Source: Isoetes taiwanensis
Lineage: Eukaryota > Streptophyta > Lycopodiopsida > Isoetales > Isoetaceae
Length of the DNA stretch: 64,000 nucleotides
Direction of reading: 5' to 3'
Assembly (NCBI GenBank): GCA_021234155.1
Contig: JAJEKV010000002.1
Coordinates: 41,653,203 to 41,717,202 of the forward strand
The notes beneath the pieces are model-generated. The model made no database searches. It was not told the origin of the DNA and saw only the letters and a program-made list of their open reading frames with translations. Every line of letters begins with the position of its first letter. Within the stretch, counting starts at the first letter, position 1. Position numbers and translations under genes: made by a program. Positions 11,939-21,071 of the stretch are shown here, in pieces.

Positions 11939-12232
11939 GGTACCCATGTCATTATTACATTATTAGCAGTGCTTGATTCACTTTCGTCATCAACATCAAA
12001 GCTCGTGATGCCATTCAGCTCATAGATCTCTCGATCGGGAAGCCATAAATATGGACTTTAACGCGAGTGAGCTTCCTGCAAGCACTAGCAGGTCCATCAG
12101 CTTTAGATAAGAGCCATGGATCAAGCTTAACGCTATTTCTAGCGCATTCGCCCAGATCGGATTCGCCCAGTTGTAGCTCAAGTAACACTTGAAAGAGCGG
12201 ATGTGCTCTGGACGAGGCATCGAGGAAGCCAT
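11939..12232 (-). pseudogene. Small gene B, paralogue of small gene A
   Basis: The open frame from ATG 12232 runs 70 codons to 12020 (starts MASSMPRPEHIRSFKCYLSY). The likely continuation in another frame reads IYELNGITSFDVDDESES and stops at 11939, matching the end of small gene A. This implies one frameshift near 12040. The segment IRSFKCYLSYNW corresponds to IEAIKCSMSHSI of gene A. No family is recognised. The A/B pair with its promoters forms a diverged tandem duplication of roughly 600 bp. Confidence 0.5.
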
Positions 12233-12266
12233 GGAAGATGAATGGCCTCTACCCCCTCGTGAAGCC

Positions 12267-12306
12267 GTTTTTATAGTGAAGTAAAATTATTGATGTGAAT
12301 TATTGG
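12267..12306 (-). promoter_or_regulatory. TATA promoter of small gene B
   Basis: Minus strand CCAATAATTCACATCAATAA followed by CTTCACTATAAAAAC, about 35-45 nt before the ATG at 12232. It is collinear with the promoter of small gene A. Confidence 0.6.
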
Positions 12307-12493
12307 CGTACAATGTAGGGCCATTATTGAGCTTATACGAGTGTCATGTACACGTACAAGTATAACACAAAATTTGTATGTATATGTGTATGTTAATTAC
12401 CTTATGTTTGTTGGGGTCGAGTACTAGGTGAAAGTATTCGTGCTTGAGCAAATAAGGTGTGCTCAAAATTCTCAAAATTGCGTTATTTTATCC

Positions 12494-12512
12494 AATTAAT
12501 GAAATCATGCTT
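12494..12512 (-). repeat. Right terminal inverted repeat of the DUF7869 element
   Basis: AATTAATGAAATCATGCTT, followed by the AACT target duplication at 12513-12516 and then the LINE reading. Confidence 0.9.
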
Positions 12513-12516
12513 AACT

Positions 12517-14383
12517 CAAAGTATTTTTTCATCAAGGCTAAGGGCAAAGTAAAGAGAAATCACATTTACAGTATTCTTTGGGATGGCAATAATATTGATA
12601 ATGACGCACAGCTTAAGTGTGCTGCCAAAACTCATTTCTCCAGGATTATGGGAACTGAGGAGAATATTAGAAGGGAAGACATTGAAAATTTTGTGTATAT
12701 CCAACAGAGAGTGACTGAGCATATGAATGACAGATTATCCAGACCTTTTACTTATGATGAAATGCTGAAGGTTCTTCAGGAGATGGAGAATGGTAAGACT
12801 CCAGGTCCTGATGGTCTCCCAGCTGAGTTCTTCAAGAAATCTTGGGAAATTCTAGGTAAGGATATTGTCTCCCTGGCTAATGAGTTCCTGATTACTAAGC
12901 AGCTGGATTGCAGGATTAATACAAGTTTAATTGCCCTTATCCCGAAGATTGAGCTCCCAATTACCTTCTCTGACTATAGACCTATATCTCTGACCAATGT
13001 GGTTTATAAGTTAATTACAGGTACCATTCAAACCTATCCTAGAGGAAGTTATCAGTAACACTCAAAGTGCCTACCTGAGAGGAAGGTATATTCTAGATAA
13101 TGTTGTTGCTGCATCTTTAGGTATCTCCTGGGCCAAAGACTCTAATCAGTCAATTGGCCTCCTCAAATTGGACATCACGAAGGCATTTGATACAGTAAGT
13201 TGGGCTTTTTTATTTTGGTGTTGTAAGAAACTTGGATTCTCTGACAATGTAATCTCAGTGTTCCAAGCTATTCTTAATAATTCTAGATTTGCTGTTCTTA
13301 TCAATGGTGAATGTAGTCCTTTTTTTGATATTAAAAGGGGGGTCAAGCAAGGCTGCCCCCTTGCTCCTTTCCTTTTCTTGATTGTGATGGAAGGATTAAA
13401 CAGCAACTTCAAGTGAGCAAAGGATCTTCATTTAATCAAGGGTCTCAGTCTTCCCTCTCAGGAGGAAAACGAGACTCTTAATGTCCACTTTGCAGATGAT
13501 ACCTTCTTATTTCTTCATTTGGAAGATCAATCCATTCAGAACACTCAAGCTATTTTGGAAGATTTTGGTAAGTGCTCGGGATGCAAAATCAATCCTATCA
13601 AGACCAAGTTAATCTCAAGACATCAAGTGGAGCGTGAGCATGCAGCTGCAAGCTTGGGATGTATGTATCTCTCCCCTAATACTAAAACGAAAATTCTAGG
13701 CATCCCTTATGCTATTAGGGTTAATGCTTGTGAGCTCTGGGAAGACTTAATTGATAAATTCTACAAAAAGGTTGACTCCCTCAACTCCAAATTCCTTTCA
13801 AAAAATGGGAGAGCCATTCTGGCAAACTCGGTTATTTCTTCTTCTCAGGTATACCAGTCCTCTATCATTATGGCCCCTAAAAAGGTTTTGGTTAAAATGC
13901 AAGGCATTATTGGTAGGTTCATAGCAGGTGGATCTAGTAGGAAATGCTGGATTCCTATCTCTATGGAGGAATGCTGCAAACATAAAAGGATGGGAGGTCT
14001 GGGAGTCATCAACATTGAGAAGCAGACCACTGCTTTGGCTGCAAAATACTTCTTCAGGGCCTGCAACAACCAGATTAACCACCCTGTGAGTACTCTCATT
14101 TCCCATTATATTAAAAAGTGCCACCCCTTTGGTTGGAGAAATCTTAAAATGCAGCTGCCTCATAGCATCTACTTTGATTTCACCATTCCTACCACCATGC
14201 CTTTGATTATCAAGAAATGGATTAGAGCATGGTTAAAGGTTAAGGGTATGTACACTTGGAAAGAAGGACTTTCACAGGATCAGCCTATTTTTTGGAGTCC
14301 CTCTCTTATTCTGGATGACCCCAACACATGTCTCGCCACTAATTTCCCTAAGTTAGCCAAGCAATGGACTAACAGTGGAATTA
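12517..14383 (+). pseudogene. LINE-A ORF2 reverse transcriptase
   Basis: Resumes the LINE protein directly after the DNA element. RT landmarks are in order: GKTPGPDGLPAEFFKKSW, LIPKIELPITFSDYRPISLT, LKLDITKAFDTVSW, GVKQGCPLAPFLFLIVMEGL, VHFADDTFLFLHLEDQ (catalytic A-D-D), TKTKILGIPYAIR and NGRAILANSVISSSQVYQSS. A frameshift lies near 13025 and a stop at 13414-13416, so the enzyme is inactive. From 13519 the frame stays open for 310 codons until it is cut by the Helitron at 14383 just after NSGI. Confidence 0.93.
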
Positions 14384-15465
14384 TCCTTTATTATAAAGTT
14401 TTAGTGTATGTCATGCATAAAACCCTAAAACTTTCGACGGTCCAGATTTGATGAAATCAATGGAAGAGATGACGCCACATAAGATTCTAGGGTTTTTTTT
14501 TGCTAGGGTTAGCGAGGGCACCTTCGAGCTAGGGCGGCAGTAGCACCTTTGAGCTGCTAGCTCCTCCTCCAGTAAGCAAAGCACGTATCTATAGATGCAA
14601 CAGCGTAAGAAAGAAAGAAGAAGCAGAGCCGCTTCCGGCTATGGCGGCATTCAGAAGAAACAAGAAGCTCTCTGGTCCGTGCTGGGTTCTCGGCTGCGAA
14701 GAATGGTGGATCACTTCTTATTTCTCTGATCTAAGTCATGGTGATCATCTGCAATGCTGCATTTCGGCCTCCTCCAGCACTGGAATCATGGCAGAGAAAT
14801 CCGAACAGGGGATCTGGCCTTGCATTTTATAATTTCTGACTTGGGCATTTCCTTGCTGGTTGGGCTCCGAGCCCTGTTGTGCCGGATCGTATGCATCCGT
14901 TCGTTTCCTAGGCATGCCAGAAATTCTGGCATGGCAAGCTGCATGTTTCGCCCTGTTTGCATGAGGTTATGCTGTGTATTAATAGAGTAGCCATTCCGGC
15001 GGAGCCCATTTTCATTTTACTTCTTCTTTTTCAGATTGGGTAGCTGTTGTTCTATTTCAGGAGGAGCTATTTGTGAAGAGCCATTCCGGTGGAGCCCATT
15101 TCCAGTGAGTATCTCCATCCCTTCTATTGCAGAGGATAGGGTCCCAATGATCGGCCCATTTTTCTGCCAGTTCTTCATTTCTTTTTTCAAGACCTCTATG
15201 CATTGTGGCTACTACACAGATCAGCTACTGCCACAAAAATCGATATTCTCATATGCCATTGATTGAAATCTGTAGCAAAATCCAAACATGTTGCATTAAC
15301 AACAGGCCATAGGCCATGCTCCAGTACGTAATGTAGGTTTCCAGTCTGCACAACCCTATTGCAAGCATATATAGTTCATTTAATTATTACTACAGTCTAT
15401 TAAATTTCAAGTTAGTGATATTTGGATGGTCTTTTACACCGCAAACATTGTTGAGCAATGTGATT

Positions 15466-15799
15466 GCAAGCACCACTTAATGAAAATGCCATTATTTCTT
15501 TTTGTTTTGCTCATTGTTACGGATCTTCTAAGTATTGTTGTTGCTGGAAGTCAGATTGAAGTGTTTGATCCTGTATTTTATCACAGGGATTAAATGCTGT
15601 GGAATCCTCCTATCATATTCTTCATCTTAGAATTTGATGTAGATGTATTGTGTAAGAATACGAGGCCCGGCAAGCACTACTTAATGAAAATGCCGTTATT
15701 TCTTTCTGCTTTGCTCATTGTTACAGATTTTCTAAGTACTGTTGTTGCTGGAAGTCATGCTGAAGTGTTTGATCCTGTATTTTACCACAGGGATTAAAT
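15466..15799 (+). repeat. 130-bp tandem duplication inside Helitron-1
   Basis: 15466-15595 and 15670-15799 are copies with a 204-bp offset. Both run from GCAAGCAC.ACTTAATGAAAATGCC to CACAGGGATTAAAT and differ at several bases. In the second copy a frame reads LIVTDFLSTVVAGSHAEVF. Confidence 0.85.
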
Positions 15800-16430
15800 A
15801 GTATTGGGAGACAGTTGTATGAATAGGCTAGGGTATAAGATTGCTGAAGTTTATGTTACAATAATGATAACTGAAGCCGCATCTGTAATATATTCCTTGA
15901 AGGCCATTTGGATGGATTCTCTGGCCTTTGTTAAAGTTGCCAAACAAGCACATCTACAAATTTTTTCTAAGGGAGCAGCTTTTTTTTCTAAGGGCGCAGC
16001 CGGCCACCCTTATGAGACCATGTATCACATCAGTGGAGCAAAGACAACAAAATGATAACAGGAGCGATCTATACCGGTATTGTGCTTTAAGTTTTCCTTC
16101 TGAATGAAAAGCTAAACCGGAGGCCTATCTGAGGGCCTATATATGAATTCATTTGTAAGGCATGCAATTTGCTCAACCTCCTGAACTGCCTAGGTGTTGT
16201 CTGAGGTAGGCAAGTTGTTATGCTCTTACGCACACAGAATTGGTAGGATGTATTGTGGAAGCTTTTGGAAATTAAATAGCTTTTTGCGAAAGGTAGGAAA
16301 AAGTAACAATTTTTTATATCATCTGTTTTATTAGCTAGAGTTAAATAATGCAATTAGAAGTAACTGGTGTTTAGATGATTTCTTTCTTTCAGGCTACCAT
16401 AGTCTCTAGAAGCAGTTTAAACTGTTGCAA

Positions 16431-16559
16431 ATGTCGACATCGAGGTCTGCTAGGAGACCATCATCATTGTCAATTCCATTGGCGGATCTAGGAGACTCCG
16501 TTGAGAAGAGCAGTGTAAACCCCAAAAAAATTGTTGTCATCAATGTTGGGGCCTATTGA
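16431..16559 (+). other. Exon-like captured gene piece in Helitron-1
   Basis: A 42-codon frame, MSTSRSARRPSSLSIPLADL and on to KKIVVINVGAY, opens shortly after a TTTCTTTCAG acceptor-like site at 16392. The Ser/Arg-rich start resembles the N-terminus of a plant protein, but I cannot name it. The piece may end at a lost splice donor instead of at the TGA. Confidence 0.35.
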
Positions 16560-17687
16560 TAAAGCATCTGATTGTTTGGCTTTAGTATCTCTACTGATAT
16601 TTCAAGTCAGATATTTTATTGGGGTGCAACTTCAAACCTTGATATGTTTTACATACATTTTAAAGTTAATACATATGTAATCTATTATCAACGTTGCAAG
16701 CACCATCAGCATGTTGGCATGATATGCATATGTAAGTAGCCTGTCAAGCACCTCAGGCACACTCAACAAAGATGTCCTCTACTTGAATTGGGAGGTGCTA
16801 ATCTCATTTTGGCAATCCGACATTGAGTGTATATTTTTTAAACAGATGTAGCTTTGTGGTTATTGTCAGTGAAGATATGATCGTCTCTATCATGTACATG
16901 ACAATGCATGCCCAACCAGTAGAACTTCATGTTTTCAACCAACCAGCGTCTTTTATATTGGATAACTTTTCTGTAGATATACATGTATTCTGGCACTTGC
17001 TATACTATCTAACATAAAATGATCCACACCATGTCTATGGTTCAATCTTCAGGAATGATTTATAAGATGAGTGGCAGGTAATAATGGGTACAATCATAGC
17101 ATCGACGGTTGGTAATGCATTGGTAAGTTGGTTTGGGAGCGACACGACAGTGCTAATCGACTCCGTTTCTCAAATCCACCCCGTTTATCAAATCCACCAT
17201 ATAGCAATGAATTTATTGAACAACGGCATGCAGCTTTCACATGTGTCTTGCTAACGAACTTAATTGTCAGTTGTTCCTATAAGAAATGTTTGCAAGCCTT
17301 AACGTTAATTATTGGCAGTTCATCATCTAGGGCAGTTCATCATCTAGAAAGCTCTACAATAAAAAGGATGATATGAACGGGTTCATCTATTGTGGCTATT
17401 AAGCAGTATCGTAAATATGATATGATTGGAATGCACATATTATACTCTCACTACAAGTGACAAAGCCCTTAAGAAAATGAAGAAAAATAAAAGGCACTAA
17501 TACTATATAAACTCGAATCGCATCATACTGTTCTGACGGCCACCATGAGGGTTTGTCTTATTTTTAGTGTACATCATAGTGGTTAGGTGGATCAAAAGGC
17601 CGATTTGAATATAGCTTGCCCAGATCTGACGGCCTATCATTTACAGGTTTTGAAACTATGCCCAGCAACGCTGGGCATCGTAACTAG

Positions 17688-18373
17688 TCTATATAAGGGA
17701 CATTATTGATGATTTTGTCTACCAAGAATCCAATCTAGCAGGATTGGGAGATGACTCCAGACAGCTTTTTACTAGTATCTCTCAGAGATTGGCATGTGGA
17801 GAATGGCATGATACTAATATTTTTTGGCATATTAATGGATTTTGTGGTTACAGAGTGAGCTTGGCCTACAGGTATCTCAACAGAAACCAAGAAATGTCCA
17901 TTCACATAAAATGGAATGTTGACCCTGACAGAGTACTCAAGAACCTGACATTCATGTGGAAAAGTTCAATTCATCCAAAAATCAAGGCTTTCATGTGGCA
18001 GCTTTGGCATAAAGCCCTTGCCACCAACAGGAAGAGATGGAAGCTTAATATGTCTAATTCTGACATTTGTGTTAGGTGCTTGCAGGATCAGGAAGATGAA
18101 GCACATCTATTTAAAAATTGCCTATGGGCAGAATGGACTTTGGAGCTAGCTGAAACTGAGTTGAATATTCCTGGCTTATCCAATATGCAAACTATAGAGC
18201 TCTTCTTCCCTGCTAACCCAGTCGAATGGAGGAGATATATTCTCCTTTGGAGAATGTGGAAGGGAAGAAATTCCTTGATATTCAAGGAGGAAGTCATCTG
18301 GCCCAATGCCATTATCAAGCAAGCCCAATATGATATAAATTGGGTTTTGGAAGTGTATGGGAATCAGAATTAA
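17688..18373 (+). pseudogene. LINE-A ORF2 C-terminal part with RVT zinc-binding domain
   Basis: Continues the LINE after the Helitron with YIRDIIDDFVYQESNLAGLG. The zinc-binding domain typical of plant L1 ORF2 follows: FMWKSSIHPKIKAFMWQLWH, then CVRCLQDQEDEAHLFKNC, with the C-x2-C and H-x4-C ligands visible. The end (RRYILLWRMWKGRNSLIFKE) is also standard for the family. The frame stops at 18371-18373, overlapping the start of the next frame. Confidence 0.9.
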
Positions 18374-18740
18374 GGTCCAAATCTACTCTCTAATGTTGGT
18401 TTTCTTTTTATTTACAGGTAATACTCTGATTATATTCAAAAGGCTGAGGTGGAAAAGGATGAATCTCCATGCGAATGCGCTATGGCTCACACAATTTGGA
18501 GTTGAAGTTCCTAACGAGCACGGTGAAGATTGTCATTGCAACTGTGCCTGTACCTCCTATTTTGATGAGAAAAGATACATCCTCTGCAATGCAAGAGACA
18601 AGAAGGACAGATTCAATCCAGGAAAGGCTCACCTATGCAAGTGCCCTTATTGCCTATTTATTGTAGCTAATAAGGGAATGGGAAGGAAAGACCATTCTAA
18701 GAGGAAGCCCAAGAAAAGAAGATTCTCGGGTGAACACTAA
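18357..18740 (+). CDS. LINE-A 3' frame with a cysteine cluster
   Basis: A 127-codon frame whose ATG (18357) lies 17 nt inside the end of ORF2, in another frame. The first 45 residues look unremarkable. The rest has a dense metal-ligand-like pattern: HGEDCHCNCACTSYF, then YILCN, then HLCKCPYCLFIVANKG, followed by a basic tail (KRKPKKRR). I know no such frame from canonical L1 ORF2. It could be a 3' ORF of this LINE lineage, the former C-terminus of ORF2 shifted in frame, or gag-like captured sequence. Confidence 0.55.
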   Translation: MGIRIKVQIYSLMLVFFLFTGNTLIIFKRLRWKRMNLHANALWLTQFGVEVPNEHGEDCHCNCACTSYFDEKRYILCNARDKKDRFNPGKAHLCKCPYCLFIVANKGMGRKDHSKRKPKKRRFSGEH

Positions 18741-19119
18741 TCACCTGGCTTATCCTGATATCAGCTGTTATTTTGGAACTGCCAAAAACTTTATGATTTC
18801 TCTGAATTTGGATAGTTTAGTTTTATCAGGGTCACTAACCTACCCTTTCCTAAAGGTTATTTTCTAAAAAGAGCTTTTAATAGCTCCCTATATACTTCTA
18901 CTATACGGATTTAATATATACTTAAGCCTTCAATTAAAAAAAAAAATATAAACCACCTGAATGCACTAAAGGAATTTTCTTACTAACACAAAAAAATACA
19001 TAATTATTCTTGGCATGATAAGATCTCTAACATGTATATATAGGATGAGCACGTGTTCAACACCATATTTTAGGCAGTACACCATTTTAGGTCGTTTGTA
19101 TCTATAGAGGCCCTCCACA
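18741..19119 (+). other. LINE-A 3' UTR, poly(A) and flank
   Basis: No frame of note. The LINE probably ends at the A run 18936-18946. The remaining 173 bp are AT-rich flank in which nothing is seen. Confidence 0.6.
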
Positions 19120-20217
19120 TCTTATCTTATATTATAATGTTATAGCATAAGTATGTAATGGACCAACCCCTAATTTCGTTGGCTAAGATTATGAGATTGC
19201 ATTCAAAGGTCGAGATTTATCGCACGCCTTCCCACCACCATAATTGGTCATGCTTTGATCTCTTAAAGGGAAAGGGAAAGGGAAAGGGAAAAGGGAGGAT
19301 GGAAGGGGAAAAGTGAAAGGCAAAAAAGCACAAAAAAAAGGAGAAGAGGGAAAGGGAAAAAGGGCATGGGAAAAAAGGGAAAAGGGAAAGGGTGAGAAAA
19401 GGGAAAAATGGTATAGAAAAAGGGAAAGAGAGGGAAAATAAAGAGGGGAGGGAGAAAAGAGAAGGGAAAAAAGGAAGAGGAAAAGGGTGGGTAAAGGTGG
19501 AAAAGAGAAGTGAAAAAGGAACGAGGAAAATGGAAAGGGAAATGGGGAAAAGGGAAAAGGCAAGGGAAAAATGGAGGAGGAAAAAAGGGGAGAGGGAAAT
19601 GGGAAGAGAGAAGGGAAAAAAGGCACTGGAAAAATGGGAAGAGAGAAAGGGTGAGGAAAGGGAAAAACAATAAGGAAAAAAGAGCATAGAAAAAGGGAAA
19701 AGAGAAAAGAAAAAGCGAGGGGGGATGGGCACGGGGAAAAGGAAAAGGGGCACACAAAAAAGATGGGAAAAAAGGAACAGAAAAAAGGCATGGAAAGAGA
19801 AAGAGAAATAGAATGGGAAAAGGAGAGGGAAAAAGCGCACGGAAAAAAAGGGAAGAGGGGGAAAGGATAAAAAAGGGAAGGGAAAAAGTCCGTCAAAAAA
19901 GAAGGGGAAGAGAAAAAGAGAAAGGAGAAAGGGGAGGGGAGGGGAAGGGAAGGGATTAAAAAACGAAAAATGGAAAAGGGGGAAAAAGAAAACATGTCGG
20001 GAAAATGAGAAAAGGGAAAAGTAAAAAGGAAGGTGTGTACGAAAGAGAGGAAAAAGGGAAACACAGGAAATAGAGCAAAAAGGCAAAGGGAAGGGGAGCG
20101 GGTGTCAAATGCACAACTGAGCTTGGTTTCTATTATATTAGATTTATAAAAAGGAGTCTAAGTTGAACAGTTTCGTCCACACAACTTATGCCCAGCAACG
20201 TTAGACACCATTACTAG
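19120..20217 (+). mobile_element. Helitron-2, non-autonomous, purine-filled
   Basis: It begins TCTTATCTTATATTATAATG after A (19119) and ends GCCCAGCAACGTTAGAC (decayed hairpin) then CTAG at 20214-20217 before T (20218). The hairpin-to-end distance is 11 nt, as in Helitron-1, and the last 30 nt align with Helitron-1. The first 150 bp match the reverse complement of 33149-33000 (Helitron-3). The middle is a purine tract. No protein is encoded; long open frames on either strand of the tract are low-complexity artefacts. Confidence 0.82.
19267..20095 (+). repeat. GGGAAA-rich purine tract
   Basis: About 830 bp almost wholly of A and G on the + strand, built of variable GGGAAA, GGGAAAA and GAGGGAAA units with rare single T or C bases. 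It lies inside Helitron-2. The complementary type of tract occurs in Helitron-3 (32812-32998). Confidence 0.95.
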
Positions 20218-21071
20218 TTTTCTTTCTATATCATGGCATGCAATTTAAAGAGGACCCATAGAGAAATGTTGATGTGGTGTGTGCATCTCATAGGCAAGAT
20301 GGTTTTTGAAGGATCTTCTCCTTCTCCTTCTTCTTCTTCTTACCTCCCCATCCCCCCAAAAGTACACGAGGGGGGTAGCCTCTTTTCCACATTGTGCAAA
20401 TTCTTCACCTTAGTATTATTAGAAATTTCAAACCTATATTGGCACGAACTACAGACAAGATGAATAGTGTTATGCCATCTTGGGTAAGCACTTCTACCCA
20501 CTACAAGAATATCAGATTCTTCGCCTAAAAAAATACGCTAGATCTTGCAGGAGTGTGAAACTTTATAACATCGCTTGCACAACGAAGAAAATGTAGACAC
20601 AGTTATGACAAACTTCTTCAAAGATATCACACGTCTTCATGATCTAAGAGATGTAAGTAGTAGAATAGAATAGATAAATAAATAGAACGACAAGAAGGAG
20701 AGCCATTATCATCCAATTCAGGGATGTGCAAGCTCAAAATCTGTTAATGCATATCCGATCAAATTTAAAATGGCAAAATATCTGGCTTGATGGCCCCAAC
20801 CCACAACTACCCCCCCTTTTTTTTAATGAAGAAAGGGAAGTTCTATTTATCATAAAAGAAAGTTAATGGGGTGAAGGGCATTAAGAACCTCTTCAATGGC
20901 AGCAGATATGGTCTTTGGCATGGGATAAGCTACTTCATCCTAAAATGGCAGTTGGCTAATTCCTAGATTTGTGTTAACGTGCTTGTCCACAAGTTTGACC
21001 TTAGAATATCAGATCAGTGTCCAATCTAAGACCATTAAGCATTGCTTTTTTTTATGTGTGACCACCCTTAG
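20218..21071. other. Unassigned intergenic DNA
   Basis: AT-rich, with short CTT and T-rich runs. No supported gene. The open frame at 20233-20463 has no recognisable features. Confidence 0.5.

Larger units (their letters stand above)
2031..12512. mobile_element. 10.5 kb TIR DNA transposon carrying a DUF7869-type gene
   Basis: The element sits inside LINE-A ORF2. The left junction reads GGAGCAACT then AAGCATGA; the right junction reads TCATGCTT then AACTCAAAG. Removing it with one AACT restores the LINE reading (DERSNSKYFFIKAKGK), so both ends are certain. The terminal inverted repeats are 19 bp with one mismatch, and weaker similarity may extend to about 26 bp. The target duplication is 4 bp, AACT. 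Inside are a + strand DUF7869-like pseudogene, a minus strand unassigned coding region, a palindrome array between them, and two related small genes near the right end. A 4-bp duplication with short TIRs does not by itself fix a superfamily. No capsid, polymerase or integrase-like gene was seen, so a Polinton is not supported. Confidence 0.85.
14384..17687 (+). mobile_element. Helitron-1, non-autonomous, inside LINE-A
   Basis: It begins 5'-TCCTTTATTATAAAG and ends with a 7-bp-stem hairpin GCCCAGC-AAC-GCTGGGC (17660-17676), 11 nt before the terminal CTAG. It lies between host A (14383) and T (17688) with no duplication, the Helitron rule. Deleting it rejoins the LINE in frame (GII then YIRDIIDDF). 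No Rep/helicase is seen, so it is non-autonomous. The interior looks like captured plant gene sequence: a leader and ATG at 14641 opening a 63-codon frame, a tandem duplication (15466-15799), a frame at 15804-16055, and an exon-like piece at 16431-16559 after a polypyrimidine-AG. Confidence 0.9.
1..18946 (+). mobile_element. LINE-A: L1-like LINE split by two insertions
   Basis: A non-LTR retrotransposon read on the + strand. In order it shows ORF1 (DUF4283-like), an APE-type endonuclease, a reverse transcriptase, an RVT zinc-binding domain and a short poly(A) at about 18936-18946. It is opened by a 10.5 kb DNA element (2031-12512) and a 3.3 kb Helitron (14384-17687). Across both gaps the LINE protein continues without loss, so the inserts can be placed to the base. 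Without them about 5.2 kb of LINE remains, and its 5' end lies before position 1. The element is dead: the endonuclease and RT are frameshifted. LINE domain order and L1-like features are clear; the exact clade was not tested. Confidence 0.9.

Noticed and set aside
2031-12512. The large element as a Polinton or endogenous virus
   Set aside because: No capsid, B-family polymerase, ATPase or integrase reading. The TIRs are short and the duplication is 4 bp, not the 6 bp of Polintons.
13798-14163. Antisense frames over the LINE RT
   Set aside because: Shadows of the real RT frame on the + strand.
19189-20086. Open frames of about 290 codons rich in Phe, Ser and Pro on the minus strand
   Set aside because: They are the complement of the GGGAAA purine tract; low complexity, no protein family.
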